A stretch of DNA of 64,000 bases from positions 14,328,607-14,392,606 of the forward strand of contig CM026568.1 of assembly GCA_015143295.1 (NCBI GenBank), written 5' to 3'. Position 1 is the stretch's first letter; every line of letters begins with the position of its first letter. The DNA comes from Tetracentron sinense (Eukaryota; Streptophyta; Magnoliopsida; Trochodendrales; Trochodendraceae). Below the pieces are notes generated by a model that saw only the letters and a program-made list of their open reading frames with translations, was not told the origin of the DNA and made no database searches. A program made the position numbers and the translations under genes. Shown piece after piece: positions 30,387 through 43,081 of this stretch.

Positions 30387-33300
30387 ATGTTTGGATTTAT
30401 GAAAACCCCAATAAATAAGGTTTTTAGGCTAAACTCGGTTGACCCTGGATTTACTGGTTCTTCTAGTTCGAACCCATTTGATTCCAACACCGAGTCGGAT
30501 GCCAAGCAAACCTTTAAACCCTCCAGAAGAACTTCTTCTGAACCAGCACTCATCATACCAAATTTCAACCCTTTTGATGAAGATGAAGGAATAGGGGGCT
30601 CTTCTTCTTCTTCATCATCTTCGTACTTGGTTACTTCGGCTGCGAGAAAGGACTACAAAAATGATTTCCACCACTCGGGAGGATTAGAGAACCAGTCCGT
30701 GCAGAATTATGCTGTGTACAAGGCTGAGGAGACTACAAAGACGGTCAACAGCTGCCTGAAGATGGCGGAGGACATCAGAGAGGATGCTACGAAAACTTTG
30801 GTCACCTTGCATCAGCAGGGTGAGCAAATCACCCGGACTCACATGGTTGCTGCCAGTATTGATCTGGATCTCAGCCGGGTATGCCTCTTTTCTCAATCCT
30901 AGTTTATCTTTTAAGCAGTGAACATGTGATGGGTTGGTATAGGAAAACAAATAAATTCATCAAAAAGGAAGAATTTGAAGATGAAAATCTACACAACAAG
31001 AAGTATCCACTCTGATTTTCTTATATCAAGATCTTTTGCTCACCTTAGGTTGATACTGCTCTTTCCAAGAAAGTAGAAACTGTAATTTGAGTGCCAATAC
31101 TCTTGAAACCTCTATGCTATCGGAGGGTGGCTGCAGTTTTTCATCCAAATTGTGTTCAGGATTTTTTTCAAGTCATGAGACCATTTTCACTAGTTTCTTG
31201 ATATCTTAGTTGGGTAATTTGAAGATTCTCGAGTCACAACTTTAGGATTCATAATGCATAAAGTGTTAATAAATATTTGATTAGGCTTGTAACTGTGCTA
31301 GGGAATTGAGTTTTCTTAATCATAATCCAAAGTGTTTAACATTCTGGGGCTTTATCATATTACTAGCTTAACCTGTAAGTTTTCATCGATTCAAACAGAA
31401 CCATGATATAGGATCTTTTCATCTAACATGCATAAAATCCTGCTTGGATTAAATGAAAGATATTGTTGATAAATAGAAGTACGTCTTGTTCATTAACATC
31501 CCAAAAATACTGTCATGGTTAGGGCATTCAATCCAACTCTCATATGAGCTCCCATGGTTCATTCATCTGACTGTGTAGATTGGCTCAATCCATGTTGTAT
31601 ATTTGAAATAGGTTGACCTCCTTGCTTCTCTCATGGTACAATCCTCTTTCCATTGAGCCCCCTCTCTCCTTGGTCCATAGAGACAAAATGTAGGATTGGT
31701 GCCAACATAATAACTGAGATTAAATGCTCATACCTATAGACATGTTCCTTTGAGTTGAATGCCTCATTTTACCTGTTGGGTTGATGGTGTTCAACTTTCT
31801 CCACTTTTCAAGCTCTAGATAGGGAGCTTCTCTTGCCTCTTACGTATGTAAGTATGAGTGAGAGGACCAACTCCATTTATATATAAAGGTCACCAGAATT
31901 CTAATCCATCATGGATTTTCTAGGCCTACACCATTAGTAACCGATTGTGCTCCTTTAAGATAGGATACCACTCAACTTGGGCGTACCAAGCCTTGTACAC
32001 GGTATTGTTAGTGGTCACAATGACCACCTATAATTCGGATCATCCAGATTTTTGCATAGAAAATAATTCAACTAATATAACTAAATAGTATCCCTGCCAT
32101 AGTTTTGAAGTCCTCTTTTGCAAAGATAGATCTTCAACTCTCTTCTCCTCCTTTGGCTGGATGGAGAGCCTTTCCTTTTGGAAAACCAAAAGTAACCTTA
32201 TGGAGCGAGAGTTGGGACCATCCCTATTTATAGGGTCCCAAAATCCTACCCATCAAGGATTCTGGTCCACACATTAAATGGTGATTATACCATTTTAAAT
32301 ATGACACACTAGTGTGTGTCTAGGGTGTACCGAGTCTGGTGTACCTTAATGATCACCACCGCATGATCGGACTCTTACCGGTATGCTTTGATCAAACGGG
32401 AAGATTCATCCGGGGTTGTGAAATCAAACCCCGTGATCATTGTGTGACCACAAGATCTAACATTCTCCCACTTGGTCTACAATGATTACGGTGACTCATT
32501 TATTTGAAAATTCTTTTTAAAGAAAATTACCCGGATGAAGACATTTTAATGAAACACGATGAGTGGCCACTGTTTAAGAAAAACTTATCTTCCCAGTCAA
32601 GATCGAGCAACATCCAACAACTTGGTTCGAAAAAATACCATCAACATTGAATTATGGCGGTCATTATATTATCATATCAACATAAGACCTTCCATAGTCA
32701 CAATACTGACAGAATCCTTTGTCCAAGTCACCGCATTGATATAATTTGTGCAGCATAGAATCAGCATGAAACCTTATGGTGATCAATTCATGCTTATCCA
32801 TAATTGGTCCTTACTTGCTTCACACATTATCTCATGTGTCTCTTTCAGATGTTTTTACGACTATTACTGTCATGCGACTGAGACCCATCGCCCTTCACAT
32901 CTGAAACGAGGGTTTACCGACTATGATGTCCAGTCACGTCTAGCCCAAGCCTTTCAGAGGATTCATCAACCAACTAGATCTCCCTGTGAGCGCTTTTGAG
33001 TCATTATGCTCACCTAATGGTCTAGATACCTCTGGGGACATAACATTTTGATATATAAATAGAGCAACAGGCAATATGATGATCAAAACAAGTGTCATGA
33101 CTATCTCTTCAGCCAAATAGATCATAATTGTCTACAAGACCCATCTGAGCAACATGCTCCTAAAAAATTTCAGGGTTCAAACCTTTAGTCATAGGATCGG
33201 CAATCATTTGCTTTGTACATATATGCTCTACTGACACTTGATGGTCTTGTACCTTTTCTCTTACAACAAGATATTTGATATCAATATGTTTAGAACTACC

Positions 33301-36300
33301 AGAACTCTTGTTGATCTTAGAAAAGAAAATTGTTGCTTGATTATCACAGAATATTCTCAATGGCCTGGAGATTGAATCAACAATCTGAAGGCCGAAGATG
33401 AAGTTACACAACCATATTGTATGAGTAGTGACTTCATAACATGCCACAAATTCTGCCTGCATGGTGGATGAGGCTATAAGTGTTTGCTTTACACTTTTCC
33501 ATGAAATGGCTCCACCAACTAATAAAAAGATGTATCCAGATGTGGACTTCTTGCTGTCAAGGCAACCAGCGTAGTCGGAATCTGAATAACCAATCACCTC
33601 AAGATTGCCTTTGGAATCACGCTTAGTTTTGAATACCCATTTACAACCAACTACCTTGACTTCCTTTGGTAATTCAATAAGATTCCAGACTTGATTCTTT
33701 TCCATTGACTTTAACTCATCATTCATGGCATTGATCCATTCTCATGAGTCAGAATTGTCTATAACTTGTTCAAACGAAATTGGATTATCATCCAAACCAA
33801 AGTCAAAGTCATTTTCTTGCAAATACACTGTATAGTCATCAGAAATAGCAGACTTTTTCTGTCTTTGAGACCTTCTCAATGGCATGTCAACAACAGGTGG
33901 AACAATTATACTATCCACTTGAGATGGTATATGATCAACTGTCTGGTCATTTGAACTGGTGCTCTCGACAATAGGTTGAATAGTAGCATTATGTTAAATA
34001 ATAGATAAAGGTATACTGATACGATTCTCTTCAAAAGTGACATTTCTTGTTTTATTGCTTCCACTGATCTCACCATCTTCAAGGAATTTGGCATTTCCAA
34101 ACTTAACAATCTTCGTAATGGGAGAAGGTTAGTAGAATCTATATCCTTTGGATCTTTCTGGATAACCAATGAAATAATAGGTAATGTTTCTAGGATCTAA
34201 CTTCTTTTCATGTGGATTATATATTCTGGCTTCCGCTGTGCAACCCCAAACTCGTAAATGCACTAAACTAGGTTTTCTCCTAGTCCACAACTCAAACGGA
34301 ATCTTGCTTACTACTTTAGTAGGCACTCTATTTAATATATATGCAGCAGTCTTCAAGGCTTCACCCCATAGAGATTCTGGAAGTGAAGAGTTGTTTACCA
34401 TAGTCCTCACCATATCTTTAAGAGTGTGATTCCTTCTTTCAGCTATTCCATTTTGCTCTAGAGTTCTAGGCATAGTATACTGAGCAACAATACTATTCTC
34501 CTGCAGGTATTTTGTAAAAGGACCTGGATTACGACCTCATGCATCATATTTACCATAATATTCTCCTCCTCTATCTAATCTCACAACCTTGATTCTTTTG
34601 TCAAGTTGATTATCAACTTCAGTTTTATAAATCTTGAAAACTTCTAATGCATCAAATTTTTCATGAATGAGATACACATAGCCATGTCGAGAGAAATCAT
34701 CAATAAACGTAATGAAATATTTCTAACCATCCTAAGAGGGAGTGGGAAAAGGTCCACGTATATCAGTATGAATAATTTCTAAGAGATCAAAACTTCTTGT
34801 AGCACATTTCTTCGTCTTCTTTGTGTGTTTGCCCTTAATACAGTCAATGCAAACCTCATAGTCTGTAAAATCAACAGGATGAAGAACATTCTCTTTGACT
34901 AATCTCTCAATTCTTTCTCTAGAAATAAGCCTCAAACACTTATGCCACAACATACAAGAATTTTCATTTACTATTGGTCTTTTTGATGTAAAGTTCTCAC
35001 ACATATATGTGGATAAAAGAGATTGAGCATACATGGCATCAATATTAAGTTTATAAAGGCCATCACACAAATAACCAGATCCAACAACTTGAGCTTTATA
35101 TAATAAAGTAAAACTCCCATTACAAAAGGTGAACTTGAAACCACTAGAATCTAGCCTTGAAACTAACAAAAGATTGCTCCTCATACTAGGCACATACATG
35201 GTGTCGGCTAAGTCCAAAACAAAACCAGACTCTAAGACTAGCCTAAAGACACCAACAACTTCAATTCTCGCCTTTTCTCCATTTCCCATCACCAATGTTC
35301 TTTCTTTGTTTTCTACCATCTTTCTTCTAAAAAGGCCCTGCATAGAATTACATATATGAATAGTAGCACCGGTATCAACCCACCAAGTATTGATTGGAAC
35401 ATCTATCAAATTGGATTAAAACACACAAGAGACAAATCTTTACCCCTCTTTTCCAACTAGTTCTTGTACTGATAACAATCTTTCTTCATATGTCCCTTTC
35501 TATGACAGAAGAAACAGACAAAATCTTTAGTCTCTTTTATATTCTGTTTTTGATTGGGCCAGACTCCCTTATCTTTAAAACCTTTCTAATAACCTGTTCT
35601 ATTACTTTCTCCTTTGAACTTTCGTTTAAAATACTTTCTCCTTTGAACTTTCTTTTAAAACGATTCTTACTAGTTAGATGAGCACTCTCTGGCCTATAGG
35701 TTTTTAATTCTTTCTTCTACTTGTAAGCACATAGCAGTTAACTCAGTCAAACTCCACTTTTCCCTTTGCGTATTATAAGTGATTTTAAATTGTTCAAACT
35801 GTGGAGGAAGATACTGAAGTGCAAGCCGTACTGAAACACCTTCAGAAACCTTCAGAAACCTCCATATACATACCCTTGAGTTGAGCTGACATATCAGACA
35901 TTCTAAGTATATGCTCTCGCACATTACCAGAATCATCATATTTTAAATTGACCAGCTTGGTCAATAAAGTACTTCCTTCTGCCTTGGTAGAAATCTTAAA
36001 CTATTCTTGTACTGCAGTCATGAAGTCTCTGGCATTGTCAACATCAGGAATAGCACCTCTGATGGATTTAGAGATGGAACATTTTATAATCATCAAACAC
36101 AGTCAATTGGATCTCTTACCCATTTCTCATAATTAGACCGTTGTTCAACTGTGCTCTCAATGGTGAGTTCAGTCGGCTTAACATCTCGTATAGCCACGTC
36201 AAGATCCATGCATCCTAGAACCAGTTCTATTTGTTATTTCCATTCTGAAAAATTTGAACCATTTAAAGGTTCGATGCCTGACAGATAACTGGTAATAGCA

Positions 36301-39300
36301 GCGGGATTCACAACTCCATGGAACAACTTAACCATTCACATACAGACATTGCTGAAGATATAAACACTTTTCTAAAATATAAGGTTGGTAAGTTATAGAT
36401 ATCAGAAACTTTGAGGATTTCATCACCTTTGGGCAGAAAGAACTCTTATTTCTCAATACCCTAACCGACAACCTTACCCTTTCACATTGTCCAAAACAGA
36501 GTGATCTACCTTTGGGCTTGATCACTTATTTTATAACAATTGACAGCATTGCAATGTACAAAAATATTTTAACAAGATAAATATTTCACAATATAAAGCT
36601 AGTAAGTTATAGATATCAGAATCTTGAAGATTTTATCACCTTTGGGCAGAAAGAAACCTCTATTTCTCGATATCCTAACCAACCACCTTGCCCTTTCACA
36701 TTATCCAAAACAGAGTGATCCACCTTTGGGCTTGATCACTTATTTTATGATTATTTAAAGCCACAAACAATTGTGCGGGAAAGAACTATAAGTAACCCCA
36801 ATGAGTTATAGGGCAATACTCGAATCCAAATTATATGTACTCCGCCCCACAAAACCCAATTTATGGATCACCTTATAATTATTCCATTAATTAGCAAGAC
36901 ATTATTATTGTTTTCCATTAAGAGGAAGACACATGTTTTCCATTAACTTTTTTTCAGGAAAAAAAAAAAAAAAAGTGTCAAAGAAGAGTGAGAATCAACT
37001 TATCTCAAAGAAGAGTGATGTTAGATTTCTTCTTACATGACATTAATGAATGTGTAAGAACAATCATTGTTTTCAGTTTTGATTTATATAAATGCCTTAG
37101 AACCTCCATGGTATTTACTTGTAGTGCCATTGAAACCCATTAATTGTTTGTGAACTGTGACCAACATAAAGACTCACACACAAGTCTTCTGTCTGTGGAC
37201 AAATGATGCCTTGGACAAGCATTCCACTCACAGACAAGCCTTCTGTCCGTGGAAAAATATTATGTCCATGGATAAGTGTTCTTGTCATTCTCACGAAAAA
37301 AACACAAAACCCACGGATACGGACATGCAACGCATGATTTGATCTTTTTTTTTTTTTTTTTTGTTGAATTGCTCCTCAGACAACTAAGAGATCCACGGAT
37401 AAAAAAAACCCACGGACGGGCTATACTAGTGGACAGATTAAATTTCTTAATTCATAGACATTTTTATCTCACAGACTGATTTTCACGGTCAAGCTTCACG
37501 AACCGATTGTCACGGACTAGGCCGTGACAAGTCTCACGGACAAGTTTGCAAGCAAATATCGTGGATAAGTCCTATGGACCGGTCCACAAATAAGGTCACG
37601 AACAAATGGAAAACCATTTATTATTCTGTGGCCACAAGGTCACGGACAAATGGAAAACCATTTAATGGTCTGTTGCCACAGTTGCATGCCTAATTAAGAC
37701 TTGCAACAAGATATCAATAGCAAGAAGGATCACTACCATGTGATAGTGGGAGCCAACTTGCATGGATCAAGAGTTAGTAATCTTGATAGGTGGAGGTGAA
37801 ATGCCACCTCAAAGAGAAGATGATGATCATCTTCTTCCTCAAGTAGAATTTCTGCACCTCCCATGTCCCAGACACATAATGAAAATTCTGGGTTTAAATA
37901 AACGCCTCAAACACTACACAAAAGCCGATCAATGAAGCTCTGATACCACTTGTTAGTGGTCACAATGACTACCTATAATTTGGATCATCTGGCTTTTTGT
38001 ATTGAAAACAATTCAACTAATATAACTATATAGTATACCTGCCATAGTTTTGAAGTCCTCTTTTGCAAAGATGGATCTTCAACTCTCTTCTCCTCCTCTG
38101 GTTGGATGGAGAGCCTTTCCTTTTGGAAAACCAAAAGAAACCTTAGGGAGCGAGAGTTGGGACCATCCCTATTTATAGGGTCACAGAATCCTACCCATCA
38201 AGGATTCTGGTCCACACATTGAATGGTGATTATACCATTTTAAATATGACACACTAGTGTGTGTCTAGGGTGTACGTACCTTAATGATCACCACCGCATG
38301 ATCGGACTCTTACCGGTATGCTTCGATCAAACAGCAAGATTGATCCGGGGTTATGAAATCAAACCCCGTGATCATAGTGTGACCACAAGATCTAACACGT
38401 ATCACCCTCATTATTTGTGCTCAATCCAGTATGATCTAATTAACCAGGGAATACCAATTCGTAGTTTTTTCAATAAAACAAAATATTTTGTGATTATTGC
38501 AAGACCACAAACTGAAAAAGTCTTACACAACCAATAAAAGAAGAATGGCATATAGTCGCATATACTTTGTAACTTTAGATGTTAAACCTTTATAGTAATG
38601 AACAAAATAATTTTTTAGTTCCTTTTATTCATATATATGTGAATGAGTTCTGTTGAAGAAGCAACAAAGTATAACAAAGGGGCTCGTACGCCTACCCAAT
38701 AGGTACAAGGGCGAAATTTACTGCAAAAGAAATGAATTTTCAAACTAGTACCCCCTTTGTATCAGGATGATCTCTCCATTTATCTGTAAAATGCAGGTGT
38801 TATTGTTTTCATTTTAGTAGCCTATGATACACATCATTTGATTTTGGAGGATCTAAGAGAGAGTTTGGAGTTTTGAAAAGTTCATGAGAATATCTACCGT
38901 GCTGGTGTTTAGGTTACGGTGTTGAGCTGAAGGAGTTCTGACTTCCGATTTAAAAGCTCTCAGTAGTGCTAAACCAAAAGAAAAAGTAAATCTGATATTT
39001 TTTTTCAGTTGTGTCTTTGTGCTTAATGCATTTGCGGCATGGTTCAAAGACCCGAAAACTCAACTCGATTTGAAAGTTAGCCGGGTCGAGTAACTCAGAA
39101 AACTTGATAAAAAAAAAAAAATTGACTCGGTCTAATTGGAAATATATGTAATATATATGTGTGTGTACCAATCAGGCAATTACCAATTTATTGACATTTA
39201 GTCCAAGATTGAACCACAAATAACTTTAAAAACCTGGTTTAAAACTTAAAAGAACCCAAAGTAGTCTGATTTTGCAACCCCAAACCGACAACCAGGTTTA

Positions 39301-42300
39301 AGAGAAGTACAGAGCCCATAGTAGGTTGGCTTTGCAGCCCCAAAACAATATGATGCAAAAACAATGTGGCGTCCGATTTTAGGTTTTTAAAAAATGAAAA
39401 TGATAAAAATACTCTTCCGTGATTCGATGTAGTCTGGCGAGTACCGAGTTACCCAAGTAACTTCCCGAATAGTGTCTCATTCGGGTTTTGAGGCGACTCA
39501 ACTTGAAATTCTGTCAAGTCGAGTGACTCGCTGAGTTTTTGAACTTTGATTTACAGATTAATAATTTTCTGGGGCATGATCTGTATTTTGCTCTTCAGAC
39601 AAGTTGAAGGAACAATTAATTTTCAAGAAATTGTGGTCTTATTTATATAGACACTTTATGTGGTCTAATTTATGTATTTATTATATGCTTATTTTACACA
39701 ATATTTGTACTCTGCTTCACTATTTCTTTATGATGTTTGCAATAACCATATAACAGCAACAATCAAATGATTGTAAGCATCCGAGAAATTGCATCCTTGG
39801 ATAATAAACCTGTTGAAATGGTTTATAACATTTCCATATATCATATGGTCAGAGATGGGTGCAAATTTTGGTTTTAGCCATTGCTAGAGGTGGCCCCATG
39901 GATCCAACAATTTGAACTGCAATGATGTCCCAACCAGCTAATTCGCCAGCCAACTCTGGTTTATGCATACACTGCTTGTACATAGGGAACTATCTTCTCT
40001 TTTTTACTTTTGTTTTATTTTCTCTCTTGATATGATTTTGCCATTCATCAAAAAATTGTGAAGAATTGAACCTTCCACACTCTCTCATGGTGCCTCTAAT
40101 TAGAGAACTTTCACAACTTTCTAGTTGTTGTGGAACCTTTTCAGGTGGCCAAAACCATTTTTCAGCCACTTCTTGGGAAGTTGAAACAAGTTTTGTTGAT
40201 AGTCAGCAGAAGAGCTTTGTAAAGATGCTTATTTCTGAAGCTGGCATGCATTCCAACAATCTACAACTGTATAAAAAAACATCTGTTCAAAATTTTGTTT
40301 AGCCAGCTCTCAGTTTCACTTGATCAAACCATTAAAACTACTTACAGTAACCAAACCTTTGACTTTATGAAGAAGATCTCGGATGCTCAGACAGCTTTGA
40401 CTCGTGTGGCATATGGGTTTACAGTGGACATGTAGGGGGTTGAGACACCCACCATATGACAAATCCTGTGAAGGATATCTCCGAGCACCAATCCAATCAG
40501 ATAATCTTAAGGAGCTACTCTATTGTATTTTCTTCTGATGCTCAGAGAAAATGTTAACTGCCATGTCAGTCAAGTTTTACCTACGCGAATTAGATGACCG
40601 ACCATCAAACAGTGTGTTCCTCTCTTGTGCATATTTGGCCATGTGTATAGTACATGCAGGAGACTGCTTCTTTCCACTCTCCATTTCTGTAGCATTTATT
40701 CCCCTGTTGTTGTTTTTTATTGGTAAATGATATATTATAAATATAAAGCACATGCTAACAAGATCATAGCAGTGTAGTAAAGGCGGTCACCCTGGCGGTT
40801 TTGGACCCTAAGCACATGTAGGCATCTCTTTAGGTGTGTGGCACTCTCTTGGCCTCCCTCTGTTAGCCTATTTTATAGCTTCAACAACTTATTTACATAT
40901 AAATATCTTAAGTAAATGGTTTTGAACTTCACTTTCATTTACTTAAGATATTTATATGTAAATAAGGATATACCCCTCATTTGAATTCAATAAAAATTAT
41001 CCTAGATTCCAAATTCATGAAAAATAAAAAGTCAACTTTCTAGTTTAAAAGCAAAATCCGCTTTTTAGGGATTAAGTAAAATTTCAAATTTCAAATGTTA
41101 GGGTATTTCTCAAATTTTAAAATATATAAATTCCACCATATCAAAACATAACTAAAACTCAAAAGTCCAGTAAAAAAGTCTCATATTTTAGTTTTCAAAT
41201 ATATTTTCATCTATAGGGTCAAAAAGTCAACTAATAGTTCAACCGAAAAAGACTTACGTTCAACTTTTACATATTAATTGTTACGTGTATATATTAATAT
41301 TATATATATATATATATATATAACTTAATTATTTTTATCGCTTGGGGTGCATCTGGGCAGCCCCTCGCATAGCTAGGCCTAATCGCCTAGACGCCTTGAC
41401 TGCACTATATCATAGCAACAAAGAATATGAACCAAAGAAAGTAAAGGAAAATTATAAGCAATTATTTCCCCTGGTGTTGTTTGTAAATTTCTTTTAGTGG
41501 CTTTCGGCAATAATGAGGAATATCTTCCATGATTATGATTTCAGGGTGAGAAGCTTTTGGGAAGTCTCGGGGGCATTTTCTCTAAGACTTGGAAGCCAAA
41601 GAAGACCACTACAATTACGGGGCCTGTAATAACAAGAGGTCTTTTTTTTTTTCTATACTCAGCCTGCTCCACTTGTTCAATTTATTTTGTGATTCAAATA
41701 TTGTTATTTAACTGTTGTGTGTGTGGGTGTCAAAGAAGTTTGTTAATGTTGGACCCTGTTTAGCTAGTGATTTTGTTCTTGTTTGATTTACTTGGTTTGT
41801 TTAACAGATGATTCATTCAAAGGAAGGGGCGGCAACCACTCGGAGCAGAGGGAGAGGCTGGGATTGACTCCCGCATCCAGGGGATGGTCAAGCACTCGAG
41901 TGCCTTCTCCTGAACCCACAAATGCACTACAGAAAGTTGAGGTCCGTTTGCAATCTCCGTTTGTTTTGAGGTAAAATAGGGGAAAACAAATGAATTCCAT
42001 GGAAAATGTCCTTTTTCAAGTGTACTTTCTTTAGGACAACTGACATTTTCCGTGAAATTCATTTGTTTTCCGCTATTTTACTTCGAAACAAACGGATAGT
42101 GAAAAGCAAAACAAAATATATAGCATTACCTATTCACCTTTTAATTTCATTTTCCTTGTATTTCTGGGGTTATTCTAAAACAGGTAGAGAATTCAAAGCA
42201 AGATGATGCACTTTCGGATCTAAGTAATATATTGGGTGACCTAAAGATTATGGCTGTTGACATGGGATCTGAAATCCAAAGGTCAGTTGGGTTGTTTTTA

Positions 42301-43081
42301 TCACATGAAGTCTCAATACATTCCGCATCTCTCAGTCCATGATCCTTATTATTTATTTTCATTGCTTTTAAAAACAAGCATCCTGATCAGTGTATCTCTT
42401 CAAAGTAGCCTTGGCTTTTTCCTTAAGAGGGCCTATGGAAGTGCTTTTTTTCAGAGAAAAACAGCAGATGCCCTTGTTTTGCAGCAATGACCAAAGCAAA
42501 CTTCCATGGGCATCTCTTTTGACTATATATTTTAAGCATTTTCCCTGAGACCACCACCATTCATTCAGTTGTTGGACTATTCAATTGGATTATGAAATCT
42601 CGTACTTACAGACCATTCAGTTGTTGGACTAATCATTGGACTAGTGAAAACCAAAATTTGTGTTGCAAATCATCTAATAAATCAGAGTAATATTATGGGC
42701 AAACAGAAGAACATAAATACTTTAATTTTCATGGGTACTCTTGTTTTTTTCTTTCTTTATAAAAAATTTTTTTTTCACAAAAGCCAAAGTGATTACTAGT
42801 TTAAAACATGAAAGCTGTAGAAGAGTGGAACTGCTTTGTTGGTGCAGCAAAACCCTTCCCAATATTTTTTTATCTGTCATTTTTTATCAAGTTCATTTTT
42901 CTGTATATACCCAATCAAACTTATTTGACCACTTTTTTATTCAAATATTGTTCTAAATATAGTATTGTTATGGTAATACAGGCAAAATAAAGGTCTGGAT
43001 CATCTCCAAGTCGACGTGGAGGAGCTAAATTTTCGAGTGAAAGGTGCAAATCAACGTTGCCGTCGTTTGCTTGGTAAGTGA
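30387..43081 (+). CDS. SNAP33: SNAP25-family Qb+Qc SNARE (SNAP33-like), five coding exons
   Basis: Coding exons read by eye: 30387-30878, 41545-41638, 41808-41941, 42184-42281 and 42982-43081. All introns are GT-AG and in phase. The product is about 305 residues, close to the usual length of plant SNAP33. It has two NPF motifs (residues 29-31 and 61-63), a Ser run at 72-79, a Qb SNARE helix around 108-170 ([20 protein letters not shown] ... [12 protein letters not shown]) and a linker with [20 protein letters not shown]. The Qc SNARE helix lies around 247-303 ([20 protein letters not shown] ... [11 protein letters not shown]). Family members provide two of the four SNARE helices at the plasma membrane and cell plate. 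They lack a membrane anchor. The first coding intron is about 10.7 kb and contains a full copia element and two MITEs. The stop TGA (43079-43081) overlaps a GTAAGT donor-like sequence. Confidence 0.9.
30879..32005. other. Start of intron 1, with possible older LTR remnant
   Basis: No coding content. Around 31800-31990 the phrases 'ggaccaactccatttatata' and 'ctaatccatcatggattttc' parallel the copia LTR at 32006 ('gggaccatccctatttatag', 'cctacccatcaaggattctg'). The copia element may therefore have landed in an older, related LTR. Boundaries cannot be set. Confidence 0.3.
32006..32462 (-). repeat. copia 3' LTR
   Basis: 457 bp copy matching 37951-38397. Contains CTATTTATAGGG on + (32229-32240), a TATA-like element readable on both strands. 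Confidence 0.9.
33160..33726 (-). pseudogene. copia pol remnant: start of RT fused to RNase H by a deletion
   Basis: The frame begins with the N-terminal RT phrase [35 protein letters not shown]. It jumps straight to the RNase H region [20 protein letters not shown], ending with the [11 protein letters not shown] and [12 protein letters not shown] motifs. The whole RT catalytic part, including the YVDD box, is missing, without a frame change. The segment belongs to the element at 32006-38397. Confidence 0.85.
33906..35409 (-). pseudogene. copia pol remnant: protease, GAG-pre-integrase and integrase pieces
   Basis: The protease active site [14 protein letters not shown] is at the start (about 35383). 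The GAG-pre-integrase region with [11 protein letters not shown] and [15 protein letters not shown] follows, then [12 protein letters not shown] (first integrase Asp). After a break the frame resumes at 34473 with [20 protein letters not shown] and [19 protein letters not shown]. The last piece (33906-34169) covers the post-integrase linker. In-frame stops near 34730 and 34500 and a frame change near 34130 show that it is inactive. Confidence 0.85.
35694..36260 (-). pseudogene. copia gag remnant (UBN2-type)
   Basis: The frame 35694-35939 includes [20 protein letters not shown] and [17 protein letters not shown], typical of copia gag of the UBN2/retrotran_gag_2 type. Upstream broken frames to about 36260 carry the N-terminal part. 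The CCHC knuckle region lies near 35450-35500 but is damaged. Confidence 0.7.
36375..36760. repeat. Direct duplication in the copia leader
   Basis: The block 'agttatagatatcagaa ... gggcttgatcacttatttta' occurs twice, with the landmark TTATAGATATCAGA at 36393 and 36607 (period 214 bp). Copies differ by scattered substitutions. Confidence 0.8.
36761..37936. other. copia leader region with CACGGACAAG-type repeats
   Basis: Between gag and PBS. From 37150 to 37680 words such as 'cacggacaag', 'gtggacaaatg', 'cacagacaagc' and 'ccacggataa' recur irregularly on both strands. A homopolymer T run lies at 37347-37363. No gene. Confidence 0.4.
37951..38397 (-). repeat. copia 5' LTR
   Basis: 447 bp. Its PBS is immediately adjacent (37937-37950). 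Lacks about 10 bp found in the other LTR ('cgagtctggtgta' region). Confidence 0.9.
38403..39029. other. SNAP33 intron 1 sequence, no feature seen
   Basis: AT-rich intronic DNA between the copia element and the MITE at 39038. Nothing recognisable. Confidence 0.4.
39038..39548. mobile_element. hAT-type MITE, ACTCG/CGAGT word
   Basis: The ends CATGGTTCAAAGACCCGAAA and (complement of right end) CAAAGTTCAAAAACTCAG are imperfect inverted repeats. Flanks ATTTGCGG (39030-39037) and ATTTACAG (39549-39556) match at 6 of 8 positions, both differences being transitions. The subterminal regions are built from 'actcaactcg', 'cgggtcgagtaactc' and 'gtcgagtgactcgctgagt', that is, repeated self-complementary ACTCG/CGAGT words. 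No coding frame. Confidence 0.65.
39557..40762. other. SNAP33 intron 1 sequence
   Basis: Contains a short open frame (40066-40302) of no recognisable family and a 'tttttattggtaaatgatat' phrase near 40710, resembling the 3' tails of the LINE fragments at 55380. No gene is supported. Confidence 0.35.
40771..41408. mobile_element. hAT-type MITE with CCTAGGCG-like ends and long internal inverted repeat
   Basis: Flanked by a perfect 8-bp duplication ATCATAGC at 40763-40770 and 41409-41416. The ends AGTGTAGTAAAGGCGG and (complement) AGTGCAGTCAAGGCGTC form the TIR. Inside is a perfect 30-bp inverted repeat (40889-40918 against 40936-40965, 17-bp spacer). A core from 40936 to 41272 is shared with the element at 50668. 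A (TA)n run is at 41296-41322. It lies at the end of SNAP33 intron 1, about 130 bp before exon 2. Confidence 0.75.
41957..42095. mobile_element. Short hairpin MITE in SNAP33 intron 3
   Basis: The left arm CCGTTTGTTTTGAGGTAAAAT...CCATGGAAAATGTCC is mirrored by the right arm ending AAACAAACGG, giving a nearly continuous 139-bp stem-loop. No coding content. Such intronic hairpins can be sources of small RNAs, which is only a possibility here. Confidence 0.65.

Larger units (their letters stand above)
32006..38397 (-). mobile_element. Full-length, defective Ty1/copia element in SNAP33 intron 1
   Basis: LTRs at 32006-32462 (457 bp) and 37951-38397 (447 bp) begin TGTTAGTGG and end CTAACA. They differ by scattered substitutions and a 10-bp indel, so the copy is older than the gypsy element. 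Flanks GGTAT (32001-32005) and CGTAT (38398-38402) match at 4 of 5 bases, a likely 5-bp TSD. On the minus strand AGTGGTATCAGAGC follows the 5' LTR (initiator-Met tRNA type PBS, 37937-37950). A purine tract CCAAGTGGGAGAA abuts the 3' LTR (32463-32475). Order gag, protease, integrase, RNase H is that of copia. Stops and frameshifts split the frame, and most of RT is deleted. Confidence 0.9.

Noticed and set aside
40066..40302. Small 78-codon frame in SNAP33 intron 1
   Set aside because: No recognisable family, no splice context in frame with the SNARE gene, and average intronic composition.
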